Source: Caprella mutica (lineage: Eukaryota > Arthropoda > Malacostraca > Amphipoda > Caprellidae). From it: DNA of 64,000 nt. Below, one piece after another: positions 54,190 to 64,000 of this stretch (its first letter is position 1; the number at the start of each line of letters is the position of its first letter). The translations under genes and the position numbers were made by a program. The stretch spans positions 926,689 to 990,688 of the forward strand of contig CANNZV010000513.1 in the NCBI GenBank assembly GCA_947561585.1. Direction: 5' to 3'. The notes below the pieces were generated by a model. The model was given only the letters and a program-made list of their open reading frames with translations, was not told the DNA's origin and ran no database searches.

Positions 54190-54376
54190 CAGTGGAACTC
54201 CTGTATAGTAAATCATCATGTATAACAGTATAGTAGATTCCTGCATACTGAGTGCATAGCGAACTTACATCTATAGCGAAAATATTTAGTTTAGTCTGCC
54301 ACAAAAATTCGTAAGTTTTCTATGAATCTGCATATAGTAAATCAATCAATTTCATGAAAGAGGAGTTCTACCAGTG
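54190..54376. mobile_element. Tc1/pogo-like MITE
   Basis: CAGTGGAACTCCTGTATAGT and GAGGAGTTCTACCAGTG ends, with ATAGTAAATCA words inverted inside. Similar to 7920-8086. Confidence 0.6.
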
Positions 54377-54718
54377 CAACTCCTCTAAAATGAAGTCAAG
54401 TGTAGTAAACCATCCGGATTTTTAGAGTTCTGAGAAATAAAATACTCTGTACTATATAAAATTTATTTCAAAAAGAAATAAATTATAAATTATAATGCGA
54501 TAAAACAGACTCTGGTCGCTTAAAGTGCCGATTAGTGGGGCATTTACCATAGTAATTACTCTGAGTCTGTTGGAGTTTTACAGACTTCAAAAATTAATGG
54601 TAAATTGCTAAAAATTGTATAATCTGCAGCATTTAGCATATAGAGTTCATCAATCATCTGTTAGCCTAAGCAGTTTTCTAGACTGGACTGGACGGCAGGC
54701 CGCAGAGTACCTACCCAT

Positions 54719-54979
54719 CCAGTCTGCAGAATGTGTCTCTTCTCCCGCAGAGACTTTAATTTGAGAGAGAGCTACTCTCTGACTCTCAGCAGCAGATTCA
54801 GAATCTCCCGCAGCTAAATTAATGGTAACATAGGAATTAATTCAAAATCTCCTGCAGCTAAATTAATGGTAACATAGGAATTAATTCAAAATCTCCCGCA
54901 GAAATCTCCAATTTCTAAAATTTCATTCAAAAACTCCTGCAGAGAGTCTTGGAAAAATGTTCCATATTCTGCAGACTGG
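54719..54979. mobile_element. CCAGTCTG-family MITE, 261 bp, copy a
   Basis: CCAGTCTGCAGAATGTGTCT at one end and ATATTCTGCAGACTGG at the other. Same length as copy b. Confidence 0.85.
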
Positions 54980-55053
54980 CTACCCATCATCCAGATTGTA
55001 TTTGGTGGTAAATTCCAATGATAATTGATATGTCGGGATATATTCAATTTCTC

Positions 55054-55314
55054 CCAGTCTGCAGAATGTGTCTCTTCTCCCGTAGAGATTTTAATTTGGG
55101 AGACAGTTACTCTCTGACTCTCAGTAGCAGATTCAGAATCTCTCGCAGCAAAATTAATGGTAACATAGGAATTAATTCAAAATCTCCCGCAGCAAAATTA
55201 ATGGTAACATAGGAATTAATTCAAGATCTCCCGCAGAGATCTCAAATTTCTAAAAATTTAATCAAAAACTCCCGCAGAGAGTCTTGGAAAAATGTTCCAT
55301 ATTCTGCAGACTGG
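55054..55314. mobile_element. CCAGTCTG-family MITE, 261 bp, copy b
   Basis: Nearly the same sequence as 54719-54979, including the doubled AATTAATGGTAACATAGGAA. Only 75 bp separate the two copies. Confidence 0.85.
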
Positions 55315-55719
55315 AATTTCTCTAATAAAACAATTCCTGCAATCCAAGTAAAATAGTACGTCTCATAAACTCACCATTTGCTTCTCCAGCTCTGAGCTCT
55401 CTCCAAAATTCAACAAATTCTCTCCAAATTGCCAAGTAATAGAGTATGTCCAAACTCGCCATTTTAATGGCGAGTTTGGGCATGCTTTTTTACTTGGCCT
55501 GCAATGTCCGATGTCGGGTTGGAGGATATTTAGCTATTAATTCCTATATTATATTACCATTAATTTTTGGAGGAGAAACTGGAAAAATGTTGGAGGACTA
55601 GACAAATTGATGAAAAATATTGGCAGCTATTTCTCCAATTTTTGAAAAAGTCAGAGGAGTTCAATGCACCAAATACAAACTGGTCTGGCCCATCATCTAA
55701 GCTAGTGACTACCGCTACG

Positions 55720-56280
55720 GCGCTACTGTGCCACATAGCTACCTACTATCTGATAGTTTGAAGAAAAAAAATAGGAACTGATAAGAATATTAGAATAGAT
55801 GGCGACATATTAGCTAGTGTGACTTGGCACTTTCGTCACTTCGTGCTAGTGTTGCATCAGTTTGATTCTAAAAAACAGATACCTAACTACCTACTATATC
55901 TAACGATCAAGAATGTATGAAGAGTATCAACATACCTTAGTAAGTTAACATCACTAAATGAGCATAGAATACTAGAATTATTATTCCTTTTCAGTACTAC
56001 TTAGATGTCCATGTTGTGCGTAGAATCAGGAAAGTACCTACTTCCATGGTAAAGTAACATACTGTACATGTACTGAACTGTACATGTACTGAACGTGTTC
56101 ACTTTATCATGTTAGGTTTACAATGGAGACCATGCCTTTTTAAACAGATTTTATCTCTTTGAAACAGATTTTTTTATTGGATTGATTCACGATGTAGAAT
56201 ATAAATACACTTTCTATAAGTATGCACTTGTCGTGTTAATTATATTTCTAAACGATACCAAGTGGTCTACACTTGCGATG
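55720..56280. other. Intergenic stretch without recognised features
   Basis: No coding, array or palindrome that I can support. Confidence 0.4.
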
Positions 56281-57123
56281 TCGAAAAATTAGGATGCAAC
56301 ACTCAAAAAAATAAATAAAAAGAGATATAAACGAAAGCGTTTTAGTAATGGAAAAGACCAGGATACAGTCTGTACCCTGGAATAGACAGCGCATGCGAAT
56401 GATGTGATTTAAATTATAAGTCTAAATTGAAGATATTGGAAAACTGTTCCGATGGATTAATTGTTAGTACCATTATACTGTGTCAGAACTCTTTCTAAAG
56501 GCCGTTTTACACGTACACTCTTTTCCCCGCATTCATTCCCTATGAGAAATTTTAGACCCCACCCATACAAGCAATGAGCGTGAGTGATTACTGATGCGCT
56601 TTTACACGTACAGCCATTGCAGCCGTTCACCAATTGCAGTGTGTCCTTCTCTGATTATTACGAAAAGGTAGCACTGTGTTAAGTTGTATTAACAAGAGAC
56701 AAAAAGCGAAAAAGAAGATCAAGGTGGACTAATGTTAACTAATAAAAACCTTATTTTCTCTGGAAATACAGTACCTATTATCATCCGAAATATTATATTA
56801 TCATCATCTAATAACTAATATTTATCTATCATATTAACTAGACACACCGCCTTTCTTTATTATTAAATGATATACATGAAGCGAATCCAATTTCCACAGT
56901 TTGATATTAATTATTGAAAATTGATTAAAACTGTTTTCCTGGTAAAAACAACGTTTCATTCATCACTGTTGTCATCATACAAGAACAATTATTAACATCA
57001 GCTTTCCATATCACTGCCACTCATGAGTCAAAAATCAAGACATGTTTGATATGGCAGGATTGTGTTCCTCAGGCTATAAAGGCTATTTTGGCTTGCAGTG
57101 GGTGGGGCTAAGTGCCTCAAACG

Positions 57124-60100
57124 CAGGGGCGTATCTAGGATTCGGTCAAGGGGGGGGCACTTTTCAAAAAATTAACGTTTCTGAAAAAAATCTACGGATA
57201 ATTCCTCAAACTGGTCAGTTATTTGATTATTTTAATTGCTTTGAACATGCTTACACTGTGTTTTGTCAAAAGCATCATTTTTTAAATTGTGAAATGGGAG
57301 GACGTCATAATGTTCATAAAGTATAAAGAATGGATTTTATCCTATTAATATTAGCATTTTTCTTAAACTTTAAAAATGTTTTTGAATTTAAGAAATGCAT
57401 CGTCCTGTACTCTGTAGTTTCCCAAAACACATTCTTCTCCAACAGTATGCCGAAAATTCATGCTTCACTCCATGACAAGTGGAATGGTGGCTAAATCTTA
57501 CCACCTGAAAAAGTTCACAAGATTTCATGGTCTATTCAATGTAACTGGTACTATTCACAAGAAAAGCAAATGATAACAAAACCAAAAATAACGGAAACAG
57601 TGATTCAGGACGTGAAGAGTTTCTATGAAGAACCCCCCAGTTTCTCAGCAGATTCTCCACAACTCCGCTGTGGAGGATCGTCAAGTACACTAATGAAAAT
57701 CCCTGAAATATCAACGGAAAAAATGATAGGTATGATGCTAAGGTAATATCTCTGTTGCCATTATTAATTGAATGGATATAATCTTTCATGCATTCCTTGA
57801 TGATGATGGCAACTTGTCATCGGTTAATGGTGTTTCATAACTCAGATTGCTACAGGACATTATTTGGTGCTAGTTTGCTATGCGATCTGATCATCATTTA
57901 CTGGTTTGGCATGCGATCATCTATTTAGAATTTATTAGCAAATATAAAAGATACAAACAGGTATACGAGATACCAAATATATATAGTATTTTATTTCCTT
58001 AACATACGCAAAGCCTTATCATGGAAATACTTCAAGAAAATATCGTTATATAAACTACATCCTACTAAACTTATAAGAATATAAAGTAAAAATAAGCAAT
58101 TAATGTATGTTTTTTTTGGACCTTTTCTGTTTGCTGGGCGCACGGAAAATAATCGAAATAAAATACTAAATTATAATGGTATCATACTTACTGACTCCTG
58201 ATTTTTTATGACCTCTGCTTTATAAGAACACCTTTCCTTGATGACAAAGATGGACGAAGATCTGAAAAATCAAAAGTGGATTTATCCAATAAAATTGTTA
58301 TTATCGTTAGTTATATTGTTATTATAAATGCGCCCAAGAAACAGATATTTTTATCATCTTTATATTATTATATTTTCCTATGCGCCCACGAAACAGAAAC
58401 TTATCAAAATACATTATTTAATATATCAAGTCTATTATTAAAAGTCAGTAAGTAAGATACCATTATAATCTATTATTTTATTTCGATTATTTTCCGTGCG
58501 CCCAGCAAACAGAAAAGATCATTTATTTTACTTTTAATGCATTGTGACAATATCATCTCCTCTATATTGTTTGATCTGTATCACAGTTACTTAAAAAGAA
58601 AAATTATCATAATTATAAAATAAAAATACTAATGCATTATCAGATCACATTAACCTCACAGATCGCATACCAAACTAGCACCCCTTATTTGGCCCATACT
58701 GCACCATTCTGCATCTCGTTCTTCACTTTGGTGGATGCAAGAAGGCGCCCCAACACATTGAACAAATGCAGTTCTAGAATTTCTCATTGAAAAGGTTAGA
58801 GGTCTATTCATTAGCAGAAGAACGGAAAATTCCTGGCCAGCACACAATCAATATCTCGACCCTTTGGATTTTCACTTCTTGGCTGCTGCACAAACTCGAG
58901 TTTATATATGAAAAAGAATATTCCATTGTGTCTCTTATGCAAAGTGTTTTAAGTTTCGCTGAAAGATATAGCCCGGAGACCCCTAAGAAATTTGAAAAAT
59001 GTTTCGAAGTTTGCTTCGTTCTGCCTTCAGGCTGGACTTCTGAAGGGCCACAGGAGATGTGATTCATATGATATAGCCATATATATATATAAGGACAATA
59101 AATGTTTATAATAATACCTTCTTTTCCAACAACGTGGTGTATTTATGATGACAATTGATGCATTAGAAGTGCATCTTATTCACAATTTAAAAATGTCGTT
59201 TCTGATGGAACACAGTGTGTCAGTGGATGTATTGTAATGTATAGTCCATAAGCTGTATATCCAGTCTAATAGACTGATAGTTATTAACTTAATCACAATT
59301 TAAATCATTTGCTGCAGCAAAAATAATCAAAACCATAATGCTACACTGTGTTTCATCAGATAACGTAATTTTTTAATTGTGAATTAGAAGCACTTAAAAA
59401 TAAGTCAAATACAATTATAGATGTATCACTTTGAAGGAAAAGAAAGGATTTTTATTATTATTAAACATTTATTGTGTTATATCATATGAAGCACATCTCC
59501 TGAGGTCCTACAAAAGTTGTTGAAAATGACCCCCTCCGATGTGAAGACAGAACGATGCGCGCTTCAGAACATTCTTGCATACTTTCTTGAAAGTCTTATT
59601 GTTATATTTTTGAGCGGAGATTTGAGCACATTGTATACGAGACTCATTGGGATTTTTTTTTCGTTGTAAATTCGAGTTTGTGCAGCAGCCCATATGCGAA
59701 AGTCCAAAGAGTCCGTACTTCTGCTAATCACTCGACCTTGAAATCTTCCTTGAAAATTCTAGCGCTGCATTTGTGCAATGTGGTCTTACATCCACCAAAG
59801 TGAAGCAGTTGCAGGCTAGGCCAAATAATGTGCTGGAGCAATCAGAGTTTTGAAAACCATTAACTGGTAACAAGTTGCCATATTCGTTAAGGAATGCTTG
59901 AACAATTGGAACCATTCCATCAATAATTGCATCGAAGATCATTACCTTAGCATCATACCTATCATTTGTTTTCCAGATATTGCGAGGATTTTCATTCGTA
60001 TTTTTCGATGTGTTTTTGATGGAGGCAAATTAACTTCTCGTCTGTCCAAACGATTCAATTGGCAATGTTGGATGGTTTCTGCATAATCCACTCAAAAAAC

Positions 60101-60818
60101 CGCTATTTATGTGGTTTTTGTTAATGGTAGAACTGAAGTTCAATGATAAAAACGGAAACTAAATAAATGTATGACGATCCTCCACCACGTGGTTTTGGTG
60201 TGGATGAAATCTACTGAAAAGCTTTTCTGAGAGAAAAACTAGTGTTTGCTTCAAAGAAACTCTTCACCTCCTGAATCACTGTTTCCGTTCTTTTTGGTTT
60301 TGTTTTCATTTGCTTTTCTTGTGAACAGAACCAGTTTCATTGAATAGACCACGAACTCTTGTGAACTTTTTCAAGTGGTAAGATTTAGCCACCCTTCCAC
60401 TTGTCATGGAGTGGAGCATCAATTTTCGACATACTGTTGAAGAAGAAGGCGTTTTGGCAAACTACAGAGTACAGGACGATGCATTTATTCTCAAATTCAA
60501 AAACATTTTTAAATTGAAGATCAATGCTAATATTAATAGGGTGATAGAAATCCACTCTCTAAGGACAAAACGGCTTATACATAATACGACTTGAAGCAAT
60601 TTAATTTCTCCCATTTCGCAATTTAAAAAGGACGATTTTGATAGAATACAGTGTTCAAGCATGTCAAAAGCAATTAAAATTAATCAAATAATTGACATTT
60701 CTTCAATTTGGAGGATTAATCCATATATTTTTATTAATCCGTAGATTTATTTTTAAAAATTTCAGACCTCAAGGGGGGGGCATCTGCCCCAAATGCCCCC
60801 CCCTTGTATACGCGCCTG
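57124..60818. mobile_element. hAT-type foldback element, 3.7 kb, 8-bp target duplication
   Basis: Ends CAGGGGCGTATCTAGG and the inverted TGTATACGCGCCTG, each beside a G/C run. Exact duplication CTCAAACG (57116-57123, 60819-60826). Large parts of the left half reappear inverted in the right half: CATGACAAGTGGAATGGTGG (57470) against CCACCCTTCCACTTGTCATG (60390), and CACTTTGGTGGATGCAAG (58724) against TTACATCCACCAAAGTG (59786). Open frames inside are short and carry no hAT dimerisation motif that I recognise. Confidence 0.85.
58124..58520. mobile_element. Palindromic MITE nested in the 3.7-kb element
   Basis: TTTTCTGTTTGCTGGGCGCA and TGCGCCCAGCAAACAGAAAA are perfect inverted repeats continuing through CGGAAAATAATCGAAATAAA. 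A second pair, GCGCCCAAGAAACAG and GCGCCCACGAAACAG, lies near the centre. Confidence 0.85.
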
Positions 60819-62098
60819 CTCAAACGGGAATTCCGAAGGTAATGAGTAGGGCTGTGACTGTAAGGCCTTACAAGATATGCTCTATAAGCTCTAAAAATAT
60901 GCTTTATAAGCTCCAAAAATAAGGCTGTAAAAACGTTTCAGATTATGCTTTATAAGCTTTAAGAGCTGAATACTATGATGCATAAGCTTTTATTAATAGA
61001 TATGCCTTCAAATTTACAATAGTATATAGTTCAAAATTTTCTCTTGATTGAAGAAAACAAGCACTAATCAAGGGGAACCCTATTATTATTTAACTAAATA
61101 TAGGTATCTTTTACTAGGTATTTCAGGGTAAATAAAATGAACTGATTAGTAATTTAGTGATTATGTATAAAAGATACTTTTATCTTCAAAGAATACTATT
61201 TAAAGAAATAAATATAGCAACTCCTGATTTAACAAATGTAGATTTTACATTAGAAAAATTCATCATGAGAATTCATTTTCCATGGTAAGGGGCGCGTTAG
61301 CACCCTGTCAATGAAGTTAAATTTTATTAGTTGGTTGCACTAAAAGTATATTCCGGGTGGCACCTCTATGGTTAAAAAATAAAAGGTTACTACCACTTAG
61401 AATATAGTTTTAAAAATATTGTTAATAGCGGATAAGTTATTTAGGGTATTGTTTTTAATGTTTCGGTCTCAAAATTATAAATGACCTTTTAACATAAATG
61501 AGTTTGTTGTATTGCACATTTCCTGATTGTTCAATGACGTAGCAGGGGGGTTCGGGGGCGACACGCCCCCGATTCATCTAATTCATAAGCTTCATTTATA
61601 CCTGAGATCAAGAATGAATTTTCCGGTCAAATTTCATGTTAAATAAAAGTCAAAACATGTCTCAAATTTCTAATGTTACGTGTCAGCTTAAAACGATTAA
61701 TGTTATCATATTTTAAAAAATAAACTACACATTTAAGAAATAATAATTTCAACTTTGTATATTATTATTCTTTCAAAACACCATTATAAACAGAGACAGA
61801 AATTTCCCAGAGCCTACACAACACATTGAAATAGATAAAATTATACTATCACTTCAACTTTGCAGAACTTTCGGGAAATCTTGTCAGATAAAATTTTTTG
61901 AGCATTGGATTTAGTTATGAATAAACAAAAAAAAATTATTGACTAATTTAGCAACTTTAGTTATCCTGGCCTGGATGGTAGCTCGTGCAAGCTATGAAAT
62001 TAATTTTTTTTCTAAAAATTTAAAGAGTTACGCCAAAGATATTATGCTACAATAAGATACACTACCTGTCGACAATTTCTATTTTTAAAGTGTGTTGT

Positions 62099-62111
62099 GG
62101 CGCCATCTAGT
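62099..62111 (-). promoter_or_regulatory. CTCF-like core 3 (AGATGGCGCC)
   Basis: The minus strand reads ACTAGATGGCGCC, like the AGATGGCGC form of the motif. A short match inside a transposon; weaker than the two in TRIM9 intron 1. Confidence 0.3.
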
Positions 62112-62119
62112 TTTAAAAG

Positions 62120-62650
62120 CGGGAAATAGAATAGAAATATTGTAAGGACAATCGAGGTATGTTATGTTCGTGACGTCATAACAGCAACACTCTAAAATAA
62201 TATTTAAGAAAATTAGAGAACGTTCTATTATAAAACAGAGATGAATCCATTAATGTTATTCACACTGCTCAACCTTAATTTTCTATTTATGTGTGTTGCC
62301 TTGTTGACGTCACGGTCACAAATCACTCGATTAGTGACCACAGCTCACAAAGCTTTACTCTTTGGTGCCTTCCCTAAATCCCTAGTAGGAATACTAATAT
62401 TGATAAGTAGCGATAATTGAGTGATTTGTGACGTGATGTGAGCAAGGGAACAAATTTAAAAAGAAAATTAAGGGTTTGGCAGGTTAAATAATTGATTAAA
62501 TATATATTTATTTATTATATTATGCAAATTAATAGCTATTTTTTACAAATTTACTTTAAAATTTAAATATGATTTTAGAGTGTTGTTGTTATGACGTCAC
62601 GCACACAACATACCTCGATTGTCCTTACTATATTTCAATTCTATTGGAAT
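62120..62650. mobile_element. 530-bp palindrome with three CRE cores
   Basis: Left TAAGGACAATCGAGGTATGT and right ACATACCTCGATTGTCCTTA are inverted. Inner arms also pair (GTCACAAATCACTCGATTA against TAATTGAGTGATTTGTGAC). TGACGTCA occurs at 62171-62178, 62305-62312 and 62592-62599. Nested inside 60847-63531. Confidence 0.8.
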
Positions 62651-63622
62651 AGAATTTGCTACGTCAAAGTTTCAAACCTACTGCAATTACGAATCTGAAA
62701 ATAAGATTTGCAAAAAAAAAAAAAAAAGTGATGGCTCAAGTTTGACATAACGTGTATTTATAATATAGAGCAGAAAAGTATGAAAAATCCAATATCGTAC
62801 ACAGAGAAAAAAGTTTACTCATATCTAATGGGTCAACAATTTATGCTTTGAATCAATTTATTACGTGAGTTGGTTGGACTATATTCATGTGTGTTAAAAC
62901 AACTATGACGTGGTGTGTCATCAAACATTAGTTAATTCAATTCATTTTATAGATTGAATCAACTTACTATGAGAGTTAAAAGTTACTTTTTTGAGAATTT
63001 TAAAGTATGTTGAAACAATTATGACAGACCGTATTGTAGTAACTCACAAAGACTGTTAATCCAACGTATCTGGTGTATAAATTAACTTACTATGCGAGTT
63101 GGCGCAACTTTTTTTAAGTTAAGGAGTGAGTCAAAACGACTGTTTTGTTATAACCCACGTCAATTTAACTACTTTTAAGTAGTACCTGCAACTCACCACG
63201 TAGGTAGGTGCAAAAATAACCCATTCATATGAGTCAAAACTAATCAAATATGATTTGATTCAACTAATCCTTTCACTGTGTGTATATCAACCTTTTCATG
63301 AACAGTTGAAGATGTTTTCTGTTCACGAAAACCTCAACGAAACGATATTATGCCTTGAAATTAGATAAGCTCTTTGATAAAGCATATGCTCAAAACATTT
63401 TGCTTAAGCCCTAACAAAAAGCATATGCTCGAATGATTTTGCTTAAAGCCCTTACAAAATGCATATGCTTCAAATAAGTATAAGCAAATTCTTACGAGCA
63501 TATGCGAAATAAGCCATGTCACAGCCCTAGTAATGAGTGTACGTGTAAAAGGGCCTTAAAATACACATACAATTCTTCATTTATTATTTCTAAAATAGTA
63601 ATCAGAAAGAGTAAACTCATCA

Positions 63623-63944
63623 TTCAGATACAATTTTTAGATTAGCGATGCAACACTCATCTAAATAAAAAAAATAATAACACAGACACGTCACTTCATT
63701 TCTTCCCATTTAATTTGTGTATGTATAACGTTAATATTTCCCCAAATATTAATTGCACTAAATGTATTAAAGTAGAAAAAAGTAATAAAAACAGTTCGAT
63801 ATTTTAACTTCTTCTGGAAATATATATACATAGGTATATATTGTACATCGTATTTGCTATTTCATTACTAAAACGCCTTCGTTTATATCTCCTCTGTTTT
63901 ATTTATTTGAGTGTTGCATCGCTAATCTAAAAATGTATCTGAAC
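63623..63944. mobile_element. Palindromic MITE (TTCAGATACATTTTTAGATT termini)
   Basis: TCAGATACAATTTTTAGATT and AATCTAAAAATGTATCTGAA, with AGCGATGCAACACTCA just inside, inverted at both ends. A half copy lies at about 56288-56345 (GATGCAACACTCAAAAAAAT, ATATAAACGAAAGCGTTTTA), in the opposite orientation to the right half here. Confidence 0.75.
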
Positions 63945-64000
63945 GACGAGCTTACTTTTTTAGGAATTAATATTTCATGCGTCTTTTAAAAAGAGTTCTG

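Larger units (their letters stand above)
49000..55720. repeat. Cluster of MITEs sharing CCAGTCTG termini
   Basis: About ten palindromic or inverted-end elements with ends of the type CAGTCTGCAGAATGTG or CCATATTCTGCAGACTGG: near 49072-49250, 49885-50115, 50116-50321, 50332-50526, 50522-50687, 50854-51069, 51111-51315, 54719-54979, 55054-55314, and fragments to 55700. Several share internal AATTAATGGTAACATAGGAA and GATTCAGAATCTCCCGCAG. I did not see this terminus elsewhere in the window. Confidence 0.8.
60847..63531. mobile_element. hAT-type element (TAGGGCTGTGAC termini), 2.7 kb, 8-bp target duplication
   Basis: TAGGGCTGTGAC at both ends (inverted). Exact duplication GTAATGAG (60839-60846, 63532-63539). 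Subterminal regions are full of AAGCATATGC and ATGCTTTATAAGC words. No transposase frame is visible; internally it holds further palindromes. Confidence 0.85.
56504..63555. mobile_element. Outer element with GGCCNTTTTACACGTACACTC termini, holding two nested elements
   Basis: The left end AAGGCCGTTTTACACGTACA at 56510 and the right end TGTACGTGTAAAAGGGCCTT at 63555 are inverted. After subtracting the two nested hAT-type insertions (57124-60818, 60847-63531) only about 0.65 kb remains, so the original element was a MITE. No target duplication was established. Confidence 0.65.

Noticed and set aside
55800..55812. AGATGGCGAC as a CTCF or YY1 site
   Set aside because: Too short and only a partial match.
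58787..59067. Opposed 91- and 87-codon frames inside the hAT-type element
   Set aside because: No recognisable transposase or dimerisation motif; most likely chance frames in a palindromic element.

Overview
This is a eukaryotic, visibly AT-rich, repeat-dense nuclear window. The gene content and style (animal TRIM9 and Deltex-type genes with GT-AG introns, Tc1/mariner, hAT, LINE, LTR and SINE-like copies) point to an invertebrate animal. The retroposon tail resembles tails I associate with molluscs, so a lophotrochozoan, probably a mollusc, is my best guess, but this is inference.

Two protein-coding genes are supported, both on the minus strand. (1) A TRIM9-type E3 ubiquitin ligase occupies about 105-29314. 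Its first coding exon (28529-29314; RING, two B-boxes) is followed by a 25 kb intron and then five more exons (coiled coil, COS-like segment, start of the fibronectin III domain). The gene runs off the left edge. (2) A Deltex-type RING/DTC E3 ligase occupies 36654 to about 48865 in five exons. The exon lengths from the proposed ATG sum to 1347 nt, i.e. 448 aa plus stop. I found no host coding exon between 48.9 and 64.0 kb.

Layout. 0.1-3.5 kb: TRIM9 exons 2-6. 3.5-28.5 kb: TRIM9 intron 1, filled with minisatellites (unit lengths from 15 to 57 bp) and palindromic MITEs, plus a dead mariner, a 1.6 kb Tc1-like element and two CTCF-like motifs. 28.5-29.3 kb: TRIM9 exon 1. 29.3-36.65 kb: intergenic, with nested foldback elements and a 31-bp array. 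36.65-48.9 kb: Deltex gene, whose introns hold a LINE with a SINE-like copy nested inside it, a SINE-like copy split by a young LTR retrotransposon, and a hAT-type MITE. 49-55.7 kb: a cluster of palindromes ending in CCAGTCTG and a second Tc1-like copy. 56.5-63.6 kb: nested hAT-type elements.

Most unusual signal: introns 2 and 3 of the TRIM9 gene each begin with a minisatellite whose repeat unit is the exon end plus the 5' splice site itself (19-bp and 22-bp units), so each intron starts with a ladder of splice donors in rotating reading phases. In intron 2, only the donor in the second repeat unit both matches the phase of the next exon and keeps an open frame with a full consensus. Separately, two dispersed palindromic transposon families carry donor-like termini (GGGTAAGT and CAGGTAAAG), and several large arrays in intron 1 contain donor-like motifs on the transcribed strand. 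This suggests, as a hypothesis, a link between repeat birth and 5' splice sites in this genome.
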